Both the position numbers and the translations under genes were made by a program. From NCBI RefSeq assembly GCF_014204865.1, contig NZ_JACHMG010000001.1:4924501-4988500 (forward strand): DNA of 64,000 nucleotides. Reading direction: 5' to 3'. This DNA is from Amycolatopsis jiangsuensis (GTDB lineage: Bacteria; Actinomycetota; Actinomycetes; Mycobacteriales; Pseudonocardiaceae). The notes below the pieces were generated by a model. It made no database searches and was not told the origin of the DNA. It was given only the letters and a program-made list of their open reading frames with translations. Below are positions 45,607-54,386 of the stretch, one piece after another; position 1 is the first letter of the stretch, and every line of letters starts with the position of its first letter.

Positions 45607-46242
45607 TCAGGCGCGGTGCACCGTCTTCACACTGAGCTGGTGGCCCGGGACCTGCTTGCCGGCACAGCCGGTGCCCGGATCCTCGACGAACTTCGCCGCG
45701 GTTTCCTGCGGCAGGTAGATCCGCAGCCCCTTCACGTCGGTCGGCTGACAGGCACTCGGGTCGAAGTTGTTCACCTGGGCGAACTGGATGTCCGCGGCCG
45801 CCGACTGCCCGGGTTCGAGCTTGATCACCGGCCCCTTGCCGCCCACGCGGACCGCGTCCTCGCCGACCTGGTCCCCGCCGGAGCCGCCGACGTAGGACAC
45901 CCCGGGATAGCCCTGGATCGTGCAGGTCTTGCCGCTGGAGTTCTTGATCAGCAGCGGACGGTAGGTCGATCCCGCGCCGGCGTCGCCCTTGCCGAGCGAC
46001 AGCGTGACGTCGGCCGCCTTGCACAGCCCGTTTCCCGCCGGCGGTGCGGGACTCTCCGATTCGCCGGACGAACTCGCGGGCGCGGACGTGGCCGAACTGG
46101 CCGGTGACGTCTCGGAAGCGCTACTGCTGGTCGCCGGCGGGCTGCTGGCGGCCGGTGGGGTGCCGTTGCCGCACGCGGAGAGCAGCAGCGCGCCGGACAC
46201 GCCCGCCGCGGCCATCACGACCTTGGTCTTCGTGCTTGCCAT
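45607..46242 (-). CDS. DUF4232 lipoprotein
   Basis: A 211-residue exported lipoprotein. The signal peptide ends in LLLSACG (lipobox Cys27), followed by a Ser/Pro/Ala-rich linker to about residue 75 and a DUF4232 domain (CKAADVTLSLGKGDAGAGSTYRPLLIKNSSGKTC and a late GCAGKQVPG). DUF4232 proteins are common in actinomycete envelopes; function is unknown. It converges on the membrane-protein gene at 44913. The ATG at 46242 gives the clean signal peptide. Confidence 0.9.
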   Translation of the reverse strand: MASTKTKVVMAAAGVSGALLLSACGNGTPPAASSPPATSSSASETSPASSATSAPASSSGESESPAPPAGNGLCKAADVTLSLGKGDAGAGSTYRPLLIKNSSGKTCTIQGYPGVSYVGGSGGDQVGEDAVRVGGKGPVIKLEPGQSAAADIQFAQVNNFDPSACQPTDVKGLRIYLPQETAAKFVEDPGTGCAGKQVPGHQLSVKTVHRA

Positions 46243-46372
46243 CTCACTCGCCTCGCAGTGCAGGGGTAGCAATCCTTGGTGAAGCTACCCAGAAGACGTG
46301 CGAAGCACCGACCGGGTTGCGGCCTGTCCGGCCAATTCCCCACATCGTGGCCTCGTCAGCGGCCAAGCCGGT

Positions 46373-46996
46373 TCACGAGGGAGGCAGGACGGTGTCGACC
46401 CAGCGCAGGCATCGCCAGCCGTCCGGTTCGGCCAGCAGTTCGACCGACGCGGTGTTCGGGATGAGCGCGGCGGCGGCCAGTTCGGGAGGCACGTTCGGCG
46501 CCAGCCATTCGCCGGCGAGCCGGATCGCGCCGCCGTGGCTGACCAGCACGACCGCGCCGTCCGGATCGATCTCCTCGTGCTTGGCCCGCAGTTCGGTGAC
46601 CGCCCGCAGCATCCGTTCGCGCACCTGCGCGCCGGTCTCCCCGCCGGGGATCGCCACGTCGAGCGCGCCCTGGGTCCATTCGGCCACCGCCCGCAGGTAG
46701 ACCTCGATCGACGCCCGGTCGGACCGGTTCTCCAGCTCCCCGGCGTCGACCTCCTTGACCCCGTCGATCACCTGCACCTCGAAGCCGAACGCCTCGGCCA
46801 GCGGCGCCGCGGTCTGCTGCGCACGGATGGCCTGCGAGGCGTAGACCGCGACGATCGGTTCGGACGACAGCCGCTGCGCGAGCGCCTTCGCCTGCTGCTG
46901 GCCGAGTTCGGTGAGCGGCGGACCGGGCAGCGCGGTGTCCAGCGCGCCGCGCACGTTGCCCTCAGTCTGGCCGTGGCGGACCAACAGGATCCTCAC
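46373..46996 (-). CDS. Histidine phosphatase (phosphoglycerate mutase-like)
   Basis: A 207-residue enzyme of the histidine phosphatase superfamily. The catalytic RHG is at about residues 7-9 (LVRHGQTEGN), and the second histidine lies in VLVSHGGAIRL. It removes phosphate from an unknown small molecule. The start overlaps the end of pheA by 4 bases, so it is translated with the phenylalanine gene; the pairing is conserved in actinomycetes, but a role in aromatic synthesis is not established. Confidence 0.92.
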   Translation of the reverse strand: MRILLVRHGQTEGNVRGALDTALPGPPLTELGQQQAKALAQRLSSEPIVAVYASQAIRAQQTAAPLAEAFGFEVQVIDGVKEVDAGELENRSDRASIEVYLRAVAEWTQGALDVAIPGGETGAQVRERMLRAVTELRAKHEEIDPDGAVVLVSHGGAIRLAGEWLAPNVPPELAAAALIPNTASVELLAEPDGWRCLRWVDTVLPPS

Positions 46997-47898
46997 GCGT
47001 CTTCTCCCTTCAGCACCGCGTCGACCCAGGCCCGCGCATCGAGGAAGTCCTGGTTGCCGGCGCCCGGTTCGATCGTGGCGGGCAGCTGGTCCGCACGCGG
47101 GTGCGACCCGAGGAACCGCAGGTGGCAGCGTCGACGCAGGGCGGTCAGCGCGTCCGCGATGCGTGGTTCGGCGAGGTGGCCCTCGAAGTCGATGAAGAAC
47201 CGGTACTCGCCGAAGCTGTCGCGGACCGGACGGGCGTCGAGGCGGGTCAGGTTGATCGCGCGGCCGGCCAGTTCGGACAGCAGCTGGGCCAGCGTGCCGG
47301 TGCGGTTCTCCGCCGCGGCGACGATCGACGTGCGGTCGGCGCCGGTCGGCTCCGGCAGCTCACCGGGGCGGCGGACCAACAGGAACCGGGTCTGCGCGTC
47401 CCCGACGTCGGCGATCCCGGTGGCCAACTCCTCCAGCGGGTAGTGCTCGATCGCCACCGGGGCGGACACCGCGGCGTCGTAGGTGCCCTCCACCACCCCG
47501 ACCGCGGCGGCCGCGGTGGACGACGCAGCGACCGCGGTGGCGTGCGGCAGGTTCGCCTCAAGCCATTCGCGGACCTGTGCGAGCGCGTGCGGGTGGCTGG
47601 CCACGGTGCGGATCTCGGTGGCACCGGCCCGGGCGAGGACGCTGAACCGGATGGGCAGGACGGCCTCGGCCACCGCGACCAGCGCCGAGCCGCCGCCGAG
47701 CCCGTCGAGGGTGGCCGGCACCACGCCTTCCACCGAGTTCTCGATGGGGATGCACGCGCCGTCCGCGGCGCCGTCCCGCACCGCGTCCAGCGCGAGCCGG
47801 ATGGTCTCGTAGGGAGTGAGGTCCTCGCCCGGCGCGAGCGCACGGGCGGCCTGTTCGGTGAACGTGCCCTCGGGGCCGAAATACGCGATCCGCAACAC
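46993..47898 (-). CDS. pheA: Prephenate dehydratase
   Basis: A 301-residue enzyme that turns prephenate into phenylpyruvate for phenylalanine synthesis. The catalytic part (residues 1-185) starts IAYFGPEGTFTEQAA and contains IPIENSVEGVV and QTRFLLVRR; an ACT domain (about 198-275) gives feedback control by phenylalanine. The usual ESRP motif of the ACT domain reads LDARPVR here. The GTG at 47898 is the only start before the first strand. It overlaps the phosphatase gene by 4 bases. Confidence 0.95.
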   Translation of the reverse strand: MLRIAYFGPEGTFTEQAARALAPGEDLTPYETIRLALDAVRDGAADGACIPIENSVEGVVPATLDGLGGGSALVAVAEAVLPIRFSVLARAGATEIRTVASHPHALAQVREWLEANLPHATAVAASSTAAAAVGVVEGTYDAAVSAPVAIEHYPLEELATGIADVGDAQTRFLLVRRPGELPEPTGADRTSIVAAAENRTGTLAQLLSELAGRAINLTRLDARPVRDSFGEYRFFIDFEGHLAEPRIADALTALRRRCHLRFLGSHPRADQLPATIEPGAGNQDFLDARAWVDAVLKGEDA

Positions 47899-47996
47899 GG
47901 ACGTCAGGCTACTGATCGCCTACGTGGCGGGTTTCACTCGGACAGCCGGTACCGAAACCGGTTACGCCGGGTGGCGTTTTTTGCCATGCTGGACGC

Positions 47997-48620
47997 GTGA
48001 CCGCCGAATCGGGCACACACACCGGGCGCGGTGCGGACGTTTCGCCGGGTTCGCCCCGGACGCCGGAACTGGTGTTGTGCGCCGTCGATGAACCACTCGC
48101 CACGGCATGGGCCGCCGTGGTGGCCGACCTTGCCGGCCCGGTGCGGGTGCACCGCGGATCGGTGCTCGACGTCGTCGCGCAGGCCGTGGTCAGCCCGGCC
48201 AATTCCTACGGCTGGATGCGTGGCGGGATCGATGCGGTGTACGCCCGCGCGTTCCCCGGCATCGAGCAGAGCGTGCGCAGTGCGGTGCTCGCCTCCTACG
48301 GCGGTGAGCTGCCGATCGGCGAGTCAGTGATCGTGGAGACCGGCGAGGCCGAGCCGGCGTGGCTGATCAGCGCGCCGACCATGCGGGAGCCGGGCGAGCG
48401 GCTGCCGGCCGACACCGTGCACCCCTACCTCGCCGCGCGTGCGGTGTTCCTGCAGTGGCGCGAGGGCAAGCTGGAGCAGGGGCTGGTACGCGAGGCCGTG
48501 GACACCATCGCGATGCCGGGGCTCGGCACCGGCGTCGGCGGTGTCGAGCCGGCGACCTGCGCCCGGCAGCTGGCCGCGGCGTGGCAGGAGGTTTTCGGCC
48601 GAAACGGTCACAGCCGGTGA
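47997..48620 (+). CDS. Macro-domain protein
   Basis: A 207-residue protein whose core (about residues 45-195) is a macro domain, a fold that binds ADP-ribose or its derivatives. The binding loop is VVSPANSYGWMRGGIDAVY, and AMPGLGTGVGGVEPATCARQL is the second ligand-contact region. It may remove ADP-ribose from proteins or nucleic acids, or bind NAD metabolites. It diverges from pheA and is followed after 141 bases by coaA. Confidence 0.88.
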   Translation: MTAESGTHTGRGADVSPGSPRTPELVLCAVDEPLATAWAAVVADLAGPVRVHRGSVLDVVAQAVVSPANSYGWMRGGIDAVYARAFPGIEQSVRSAVLASYGGELPIGESVIVETGEAEPAWLISAPTMREPGERLPADTVHPYLAARAVFLQWREGKLEQGLVREAVDTIAMPGLGTGVGGVEPATCARQLAAAWQEVFGRNGHSR

Positions 48621-48761
48621 GCGTTGCCGGCTCTGTTGCCGGCGCTGCCCGCCTCGCGTGCAACACATCACAGCGCGTTCACGAGCGGTAAGCCCTACCG
48701 TTGGACCCGCGTTACGCAAGCTGTACGGAGCCAGCGCAGGCGACGGCCGAGGAGTGTTGCG

Positions 48762-49694
48762 ATGTCACGGGTCCGTGAACTCAGCCCCTACGTCGAGCTG
48801 CACCGGGACCAGTGGCGGGAGTTGCGGAGCTCCACCCCGCTGCCGTTGACCGCGGACGAGCTGGTCCGCCTCCGCGGCCTCGGGGAGCAGATCGACCTCG
48901 CCGAGGTCGCCGACGTGTACCTGCCGCTGTCCCGGATGATCAACCTCCAGGTCAAGGCGCGGCAACAGCTGTACGAGGCGACCACCACGTTCCTCGGCGA
49001 GGACTGCCGGGGCACGAAGGTGCCGTACGTGATCGGCATCGCGGGCAGCGTCGCGGTCGGCAAGTCGACCACCGCCCGGATCCTGCGCACGCTGCTGGCC
49101 CGCTGGCCCGACCATCCGCGCGTGGACCTGGTGACCACCGACGGGTTCCTCTACTCCCGTGACGAACTCACCCGGCGCGGCATCATGCACCGCAAGGGTT
49201 TCCCGGAAAGCTACGACCGACGGGCGCTGCTGCGGTTCGTGACCGAGGTGAAGTCCGGCGCCCAGCACGTGGCCGCGCCGGTCTACTCGCACCTGGCCTA
49301 CGACATTCTGCCCGGCCAGGAGCAGGTGGTGGAGCGGCCGGACATCCTGATCGTCGAGGGGCTGAACGTGCTGCAGCCCGGCCCCCGGCTGACCGTTTCG
49401 GACCTGTTCGACTTCTCCATCTACGTGGACGCGCACACCGGCGACATCGAACACTGGTACGTCGAGCGGTTCCTGAAGCTGCGGCACACCGCGTTCGCCG
49501 ATCCGGCGTCGCACTTCCACCACTTCGCCGGCCTGCCCGACGACGAGGCCCGCGAAGAGGCCCGTCACCTGTGGCGCACGATCAACGAGCCGAACCTGAT
49601 GGAGAACATCAAGCCCACCCGCCCGCGGGCGACGCTCGTCCTGCGCAAGGACGCCGATCACGCGATCAACCGGGTGCGCCTGCGCAAGCTGTGA
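48762..49694 (+). CDS. coaA: Type I pantothenate kinase
   Basis: A 310-residue kinase for the first step of coenzyme A synthesis, phosphorylating pantothenate. The P-loop [15 protein letters not shown] spans about residues 92-106; [24 protein letters not shown] and EGLNVLQ are type I signatures; the length matches the family. The ATG at 48762 has GAGGAG upstream and starts a normal [11 protein letters not shown] region. Regulation by CoA feedback is known for the family. Confidence 0.96.
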   Translation: MSRVRELSPYVELHRDQWRELRSSTPLPLTADELVRLRGLGEQIDLAEVADVYLPLSRMINLQVKARQQLYEATTTFLGEDCRGTKVPYVIGIAGSVAVGKSTTARILRTLLARWPDHPRVDLVTTDGFLYSRDELTRRGIMHRKGFPESYDRRALLRFVTEVKSGAQHVAAPVYSHLAYDILPGQEQVVERPDILIVEGLNVLQPGPRLTVSDLFDFSIYVDAHTGDIEHWYVERFLKLRHTAFADPASHFHHFAGLPDDEAREEARHLWRTINEPNLMENIKPTRPRATLVLRKDADHAINRVRLRKL

Positions 49695-49854
49695 CCGGCT
49701 CACCCACACGCCTCTCGTACGTCGCATGGGGTAGCTGTCGGGCTCGTTCTCATCCGTTCGGCCAGTGTGGTCCTAACCACTTGGCCGATACCGGGCGGAC
49801 CACCTCGAAAGCACCCTGAAGTGGTAACCGACCGGCGAACGAGGGGAGGGCCCG

Positions 49855-50016
49855 ATGTTCACGATCGTGCTGACGTGGGTGGGCGCGGTACTGGGGTTGA
49901 CGCTGCTGGTGGCGATGGCGGCCGGCACGTTCGTCGTCGACTTCGACGAGGCACTGCGCGAACGCCGGCTGCGCTCGCCGGAGCCGGTGACCGACCAGGC
50001 CCATCCGGCCGCCTAG
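49855..50016 (+). CDS. 53-residue single-pass membrane protein
   Basis: A short gene with a strong ribosome-binding site (GAGGGGAGGG) 4 bases before the ATG. The product has one membrane segment at residues 3-27 (TIVLTWVGAVLGLTLLVAMA), then a charged cytoplasmic stretch (FDEALRERRLRSPEP). No family is known. The IS982-type element begins within 6 bases of its TAG stop, and a near-copy of its last 9 bases occurs on the far side of the element, so the insertion targeted the very end of this gene. Confidence 0.72.
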   Translation: MFTIVLTWVGAVLGLTLLVAMAAGTFVVDFDEALRERRLRSPEPVTDQAHPAA

Positions 50017-50021
50017 ATGAG

Positions 50022-51000
50022 TGATTCCGTGAAGGTCGTGTGAAGTGGCCCCGAGTGTGGGCATGAGTGGAGGGTGCTCATGATCATTTTGTGAAGAACG
50101 ACCTGAACACCCTCCTGACGGCACTGTACGTGCTCGTCGATGACCATGTGGTGCTGCCCCGGACCGGCCGGGGACGGCGCCCACTACTCACGGACAGTGA
50201 GTTGATCACGCTGGCCACTGCCCAAGTGTTGCTGCGGTATGACTCCGAGCGCCGATGGATTCGCCATCTTCATGCCGACTCCCGGTGGCGTGAATGGTTT
50301 GCTCATCTTCCTGGGCAGTCCGGCTACCACAAGCGGTTAAAGGCATCAGAACCGTTGCTGCGCAAGACCATCCTGGCCCTTTCCCTGTGCTGTCCGTCCT
50401 GGTTTGACGACATGTGGATCACCGATGCCACCCCGGTGCCGTGCGGGATGTCCCGGGAAACCGTGAAGCGCTCCGACCTGGCCGGCCACGCCAGTTACGG
50501 CTACTGTGCGTCACACTCTCGGTGGTATTGGGGGCTCAAGCTTTACCTCGTCTGCGCCGGCGACGGCATGCCGATCATGTGGTGCCTGGCCAACCCGAAA
50601 CTCGGCGAACGCGAGGTCTTGGCCGCCCTGCTCGAGCACAACCACCACCTCGTTCGTGACGGCCAGACCCTGTTGGCGGACAAGGGTTTCGCCGGCAAGG
50701 AATTCAAGAAGCTGACCGCGGCGATGGGGCTGGAGTTGCTGCGCCCGGACCGCAAGGACGAGACCTACCGCAACGGCAACCTCGGCGGTGTCCGTCAACG
50801 GATCGAGTCGGTCAACCAGACCCTCAAGGGCCAGCTCGACCTCGAAGCCCACGGCGGACGCACCCCCGCCGGAGTGTTCACCCGCGTCGCCCAACGCCTG
50901 CTGGCCATGGCCGCCGGCATCTGGCACAACTGGAACACCGGCCTGACCAGCAAACGATCACTCATCGCCTACGACCACTAACACTAACTTCACGGAATCA
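50022..51000. mobile_element. IS982-family insertion sequence
   Basis: A 979-base element bounded by perfect 13-base inverted repeats TGATTCCGTGAAG (50022-50034) and its complement (50988-51000), with weaker similarity continuing for another 12 bases. It carries one transposase gene. GCCGCCTAG just before the left end (50008-50016) and GCCGTCTAG just after the right end (51001-51009) look like a decayed target duplication, but the left copy is 5 bases away from the repeat, so the true outer limit could be 50017. Confidence 0.85.
50091..50981 (+). CDS. IS982-family DDE transposase
   Basis: A 296-residue transposase. It has the helical N-terminus with LTDSELITLATAQVLLRYDSERRW typical of IS982, then the DDE catalytic core: first Asp in MWITDATPVP, second in LLADKGFAGKEF, and the glutamate in RQRIESVNQTLKG. 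All three are present and the frame is whole, so the element may be active. A start at GTG 50091 gives the usual N-terminus KNDLNTLLTALYVLVDD; an in-frame GTG at 50067 is the alternative. Confidence 0.92.
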   Translation: MKNDLNTLLTALYVLVDDHVVLPRTGRGRRPLLTDSELITLATAQVLLRYDSERRWIRHLHADSRWREWFAHLPGQSGYHKRLKASEPLLRKTILALSLCCPSWFDDMWITDATPVPCGMSRETVKRSDLAGHASYGYCASHSRWYWGLKLYLVCAGDGMPIMWCLANPKLGEREVLAALLEHNHHLVRDGQTLLADKGFAGKEFKKLTAAMGLELLRPDRKDETYRNGNLGGVRQRIESVNQTLKGQLDLEAHGGRTPAGVFTRVAQRLLAMAAGIWHNWNTGLTSKRSLIAYDH

Positions 51001-51069
51001 GCCGTCTAGCGCCACCGCGGTGCGCGCAACCGCGGACCCCCGGCGCGGCCCGGCGGAGGATGGACGACG

Positions 51070-52620
51070 ATGTCCGGCATGAGTCCGGTCAGCCGCGCCC
51101 GCAAGAAGAGTTCCCAGCCCGCCAGCCCCAGTGTCAACGGCCTGTTCAAGGACGTGCTGCGGGACTTCTCCGCAGTCGCCGCGGAACCCGGCCCGTTCGA
51201 CGTCGAACTCCTCGCCTCCGAGGTGATCGGGCAGTGGGCGGAGGCCGACCCCGAGGACCGGCTCGGGCTGGAGCTGATCGCGTTCGCGCAGCGCAAGATC
51301 ACCCCGGGGGCGGCCGCGCTGCTCGCCGCGCTGAAGGTGCTCGCCGAGACCGGTGAGGAGCGCGCCGCGGCTGCCGAAGCTCTCGCCGTCGTGCTCGGCC
51401 GCGGGATTCCGGAGCCGGAGTGGGCAGGCGAGATCGGCCAGGTCACTGTGGGCGAGTGCTGGCGCACCGGCGACGTCTACGGGGACGAATCGTCGTTGCT
51501 GTGCGTGTTTTCCCGCGGCGAGGCGACTCTGGGCCTGCTCGCGCTGCTCGACTTCACCGAGGGCGGCCGGGTGCGCGACCTCGTGGTGATCGAGGAGCCG
51601 CACGAGGTGCTGGCCGAAATGCGTGGCCAGGCCGAGGAGGACCGTGACCTGGTCGTCCTGGACAAGGTCGAACCGGCCGACGCGCACCGGCTGCTGGCCG
51701 AGGGCATCGCCGCGACGGACGCGCTGTCCGAACCGGAGGTCGGCGAGGACTACGCGCGCTTCCACGCCGTGGCGCTGACCTGGTGCCGCTGTCTGCCGGA
51801 ACCGTCGGCCACCGAGGCGGTGGCCGCCTGGTCGCCGGTGCGGCGCACCGAGGCCGTCGACCGTTTCCTCGCCGAGTCGAACCTCAGCGATCCCGAATCC
51901 GGCCGGGAAATCGCGCGTCTGCTCGTGGAGCACGGCTGCCGCACCGAACCCGCGGACCCGCTGCGCGTGGGCCCCGAGAAGCTGGCGCGGTTCCTGGAGT
52001 CGCTGCTGGACGGCGAGACCGAACTGGAGGACGAGGACGCGGTCGCCCCCGTCGTACTGGCCTGGGCCGCGTGGGGCGCACGCCGCGCCGAGCTGTCGGA
52101 CGCCGCGGCGGCCGCGCTGGTCGAGGACGTCACGGAGTACCTGGCCGAGTACCTGGCCGACGACGAGGACGACGAGGACTTCAGCGACTACCTCGACGGC
52201 ACCGAATCCGCCGAGGAGGTCCTGGCGGTGGTGGCACGCCGCCGTTTCGCGGTCCCGGAGACCGCCGCGGTGATCGGCGACGAGGAACTGACCGACCTGG
52301 ACCCCGGCGACCCGGAGCAACGCCGCCTGCTGGTGATCGGCGCCCACCCCGAGTACCACGAATCCCTGGCCGCGGAAGAGTTCGACGGCACCGACGGTCT
52401 GCGCCTGGCCCTGGAAACGTCCGTGGTGGACCACCTGTGGGACGACGAGCCGCCCGAGGTCTGGGAAGCCGCGCAACGGCTGACCGCCCGTGGCCTGGCC
52501 CGGGAAGCGGTGCTGGACCAGCTGGTGACGGTGCTGGAAAGCCAGCTCACCGAAACCGAGGAAGAGGACCGCCTGGACTACGACCTCGACGGCTACCGCG
52601 AGGCACTCCGGGAAGCCTGA
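51070..52620 (+). CDS. Acidic protein of unknown function with DUF1841-like C-terminus
   Basis: A 516-residue, very acidic soluble protein. Most of it matches no family I know. A strongly acidic helical stretch lies at about 350-380 (with DDEDDEDFSDYLDG). The last 75 residues (LLVIGAHPEYHESL, then WEAAQRLTARGLAREAVLDQLV) resemble the DUF1841 module found in other actinomycete proteins. The ATG at 51070 is used; ATG 51082 is also possible. The gene stands just after the IS982 element and overlaps the convergent gene by 28 bases at their ends. Confidence 0.78.
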   Translation: MSGMSPVSRARKKSSQPASPSVNGLFKDVLRDFSAVAAEPGPFDVELLASEVIGQWAEADPEDRLGLELIAFAQRKITPGAAALLAALKVLAETGEERAAAAEALAVVLGRGIPEPEWAGEIGQVTVGECWRTGDVYGDESSLLCVFSRGEATLGLLALLDFTEGGRVRDLVVIEEPHEVLAEMRGQAEEDRDLVVLDKVEPADAHRLLAEGIAATDALSEPEVGEDYARFHAVALTWCRCLPEPSATEAVAAWSPVRRTEAVDRFLAESNLSDPESGREIARLLVEHGCRTEPADPLRVGPEKLARFLESLLDGETELEDEDAVAPVVLAWAAWGARRAELSDAAAAALVEDVTEYLAEYLADDEDDEDFSDYLDGTESAEEVLAVVARRRFAVPETAAVIGDEELTDLDPGDPEQRRLLVIGAHPEYHESLAAEEFDGTDGLRLALETSVVDHLWDDEPPEVWEAAQRLTARGLAREAVLDQLVTVLESQLTETEEEDRLDYDLDGYREALREA

Positions 52621-53963
52621 CCCTCCACTGTGGACTGTCCGTGAAGGTCCCTTTCACGGACAGTCTCAGGCCTGGGCGCGCGCGCCTTCGGTACGGCGAT
52701 CCGCGCGGCCCGGATCTCCGCGACCAGCCGGGTCTTGCGGCGGTGCACGTTCACCAGCTCGGCGACGTACCCGGTGAACTCCTCCGCCGTCCCGGTGCGT
52801 TTGTGCAGGGTGCGCAGCTTCTTCAGGTGCTTGGCCGCCTCGCGGTAGGCCTGCGCGTCCTTCTGCTCGATGAGGTGCTCGACCTGGGTGCGGTACACCG
52901 GGATCACCTCGTCCGGGTGCGTTGCTTCGCGCGACGCGGCCAGCTCCAGCCGGGACGCGACCGAGCCGCCGAACCGCAGGCACGCCCGCCAGGCGTCGTC
53001 CGGACGCTCTTCGGCGAGCAGCGCGCGGACGAGTTCCTCGGCGTTTTCCGAGCTTTCCGCGGCACGTTCGCGCAGCCGGGCGACCGCCGAAACCCGTTGC
53101 GTGGTCCAGACTCCTGCCTCGATCGCTGCTTCCCGCAGCGCAGCGTACGTGCCGGACCCGGGCTGCTCGTCGAATTCCTTGCGCCGCAGGGTGACCGCCT
53201 CGTCCTTGGGCTCCGGCTTGTGCGGCGTGAGGGCCCTGGCCGCGTACGCGATGGCCTCACTGTGCCGGCCGGCCGCGCGCAGCACGCGCACGATCTTCAG
53301 GCTGACGTCCACCCGCGGCGGCTTGGCGGACAGGATCGCGACCAGCCCGTCGACGTCGCCCCGCACTTCGGCGACCTCCTCCTGCAGCCGCTGCGCGACC
53401 GTCAGCCGGTGCCCGGTGGGTGCCCCGGCGAGCACTTCGTCCACAGTGGACTTGACTCGTTCGGTGCCGGGTTCGCCGAGGGCGCCCGAGAAATCGGCCA
53501 GTTCGACCGGCCGCCCGTCGAAGGACACCTGCAGGAGCCAGTCGGCGAGCAGTTCCGGATCGGGTGGCCGGGCCGCGCACGCCCGCGCGTAGAGCCCGAC
53601 CGCACGCTCGAACCGTTCCCCGAGGTCGCCGGAGGGATCCCCGTGCCGGTCGAGCATGCCGACCACGTCGTCGACCGCCCGCCGGGCCAGCGGCGCGAGG
53701 TCCGCCCGGCTGCCCGCGTCGAGCAGCCGGGCCACGGTGTCCAGGACCGCGCCGATCTTGGCCGCATAGTCCAGGTTCCCGTCGGCCACCGCGGTGTCCA
53801 GCAGCCGGTGCGCCTCACTCACCGCACCCGACTGGGTCGCCGCCCGCAGCTCGAGCGAATGCCGTAGCTCAGGGTCACGCCGGGCCTGCGCGTACAACAG
53901 GTCGGCGAGCGTCCCCACGTCCAAGCCGCGCAGGTAAGAAGACACATCGGGGGGACCGCTCAC
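52593..53963 (-). CDS. Helical-repeat protein of unknown function (SWIM/DUF6880-type C-terminal region)
   Basis: A 456-residue protein, helical throughout and TPR-like. The start SYLRGLDVGTLADLLYAQARRDPELRHSLELRAA resembles the C-terminal part of SWIM zinc-finger-associated proteins. No catalytic motif is seen. The GTG at 53963 follows GGAGGC. The last 24 residues are odd: they are encoded by a perfect palindrome (52633-52665) and by the antisense of the neighbouring gene's end, so the original stop may have been lost when the palindrome arrived. Confidence 0.75.
   Translation of the reverse strand: MSGPPDVSSYLRGLDVGTLADLLYAQARRDPELRHSLELRAATQSGAVSEAHRLLDTAVADGNLDYAAKIGAVLDTVARLLDAGSRADLAPLARRAVDDVVGMLDRHGDPSGDLGERFERAVGLYARACAARPPDPELLADWLLQVSFDGRPVELADFSGALGEPGTERVKSTVDEVLAGAPTGHRLTVAQRLQEEVAEVRGDVDGLVAILSAKPPRVDVSLKIVRVLRAAGRHSEAIAYAARALTPHKPEPKDEAVTLRRKEFDEQPGSGTYAALREAAIEAGVWTTQRVSAVARLRERAAESSENAEELVRALLAEERPDDAWRACLRFGGSVASRLELAASREATHPDEVIPVYRTQVEHLIEQKDAQAYREAAKHLKKLRTLHKRTGTAEEFTGYVAELVNVHRRKTRLVAEIRAARIAVPKARAPRPETVRERDLHGQSTVEGQASRSASR
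52633..52665. repeat. Perfect palindrome at convergent gene ends
   Basis: Thirteen-base arms GACTGTCCGTGAA and TTCACGGACAGTC flank a 7-base loop GGTCCCT. It lies 13 bases after the stop of the plus-strand gene and inside the coding end of the minus-strand gene. It could terminate the plus-strand gene. The 12 bases TCCGTGAAGGTC of the left arm and loop are also found at the left end of the IS982 element, which raises a mobile origin. Confidence 0.7.
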
Positions 53964-54065
53964 GCCTCCAGTCTGCCGTATCGATCCGGACGCGCGTGTG
54001 GGCCAACGGCGTAGTCTTTTCGGCGTCTTTTCGACCCGGTCACGCACCCGTGGTAACCAGACGCG

Positions 54066-54386
54066 GTGACCCTCGACGATCTGACCCGGCGCCTGCGCGA
54101 GTTCGCCGCCGCCCGCGACTGGGAGCCCTTCCACACCCCGAAGAACCTGACCATGGCCCTCTCCGGTGAGGTGGGCGAGCTGACCGCGCTGTTCCAATGG
54201 CTGACCCCGGAAGAATCCACCCGGTGGCGCACCGACCCGGCCCAGGAGTTCAACGTCGAGGACGAGATCGCCGACGTGACCCTGTACCTCCTCCGGCTCG
54301 CCGACGTACTGGGCATCGACCTCCTGGCCGCCGCAAACGCCAAGGTGGACCGCAACGAGAAGCGGTTCCCACCGTTACCGCGATGA
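54066..54386 (+). CDS. MazG-like nucleotide pyrophosphohydrolase
   Basis: A 106-residue all-helical hydrolase of the MazG/RS21-C6 group, which splits (d)NTPs to monophosphates and clears damaged nucleotides. The metal-binding acids are in SGEVGELTALFQW (EXXE) and VEDEIADVTLYLL (EXXD). The GTG at 54066 is 2-3 codons before the first helix. It converges on the exonuclease-like gene with a 12-base overlap at the ends. Confidence 0.9.
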   Translation: MTLDDLTRRLREFAAARDWEPFHTPKNLTMALSGEVGELTALFQWLTPEESTRWRTDPAQEFNVEDEIADVTLYLLRLADVLGIDLLAAANAKVDRNEKRFPPLPR

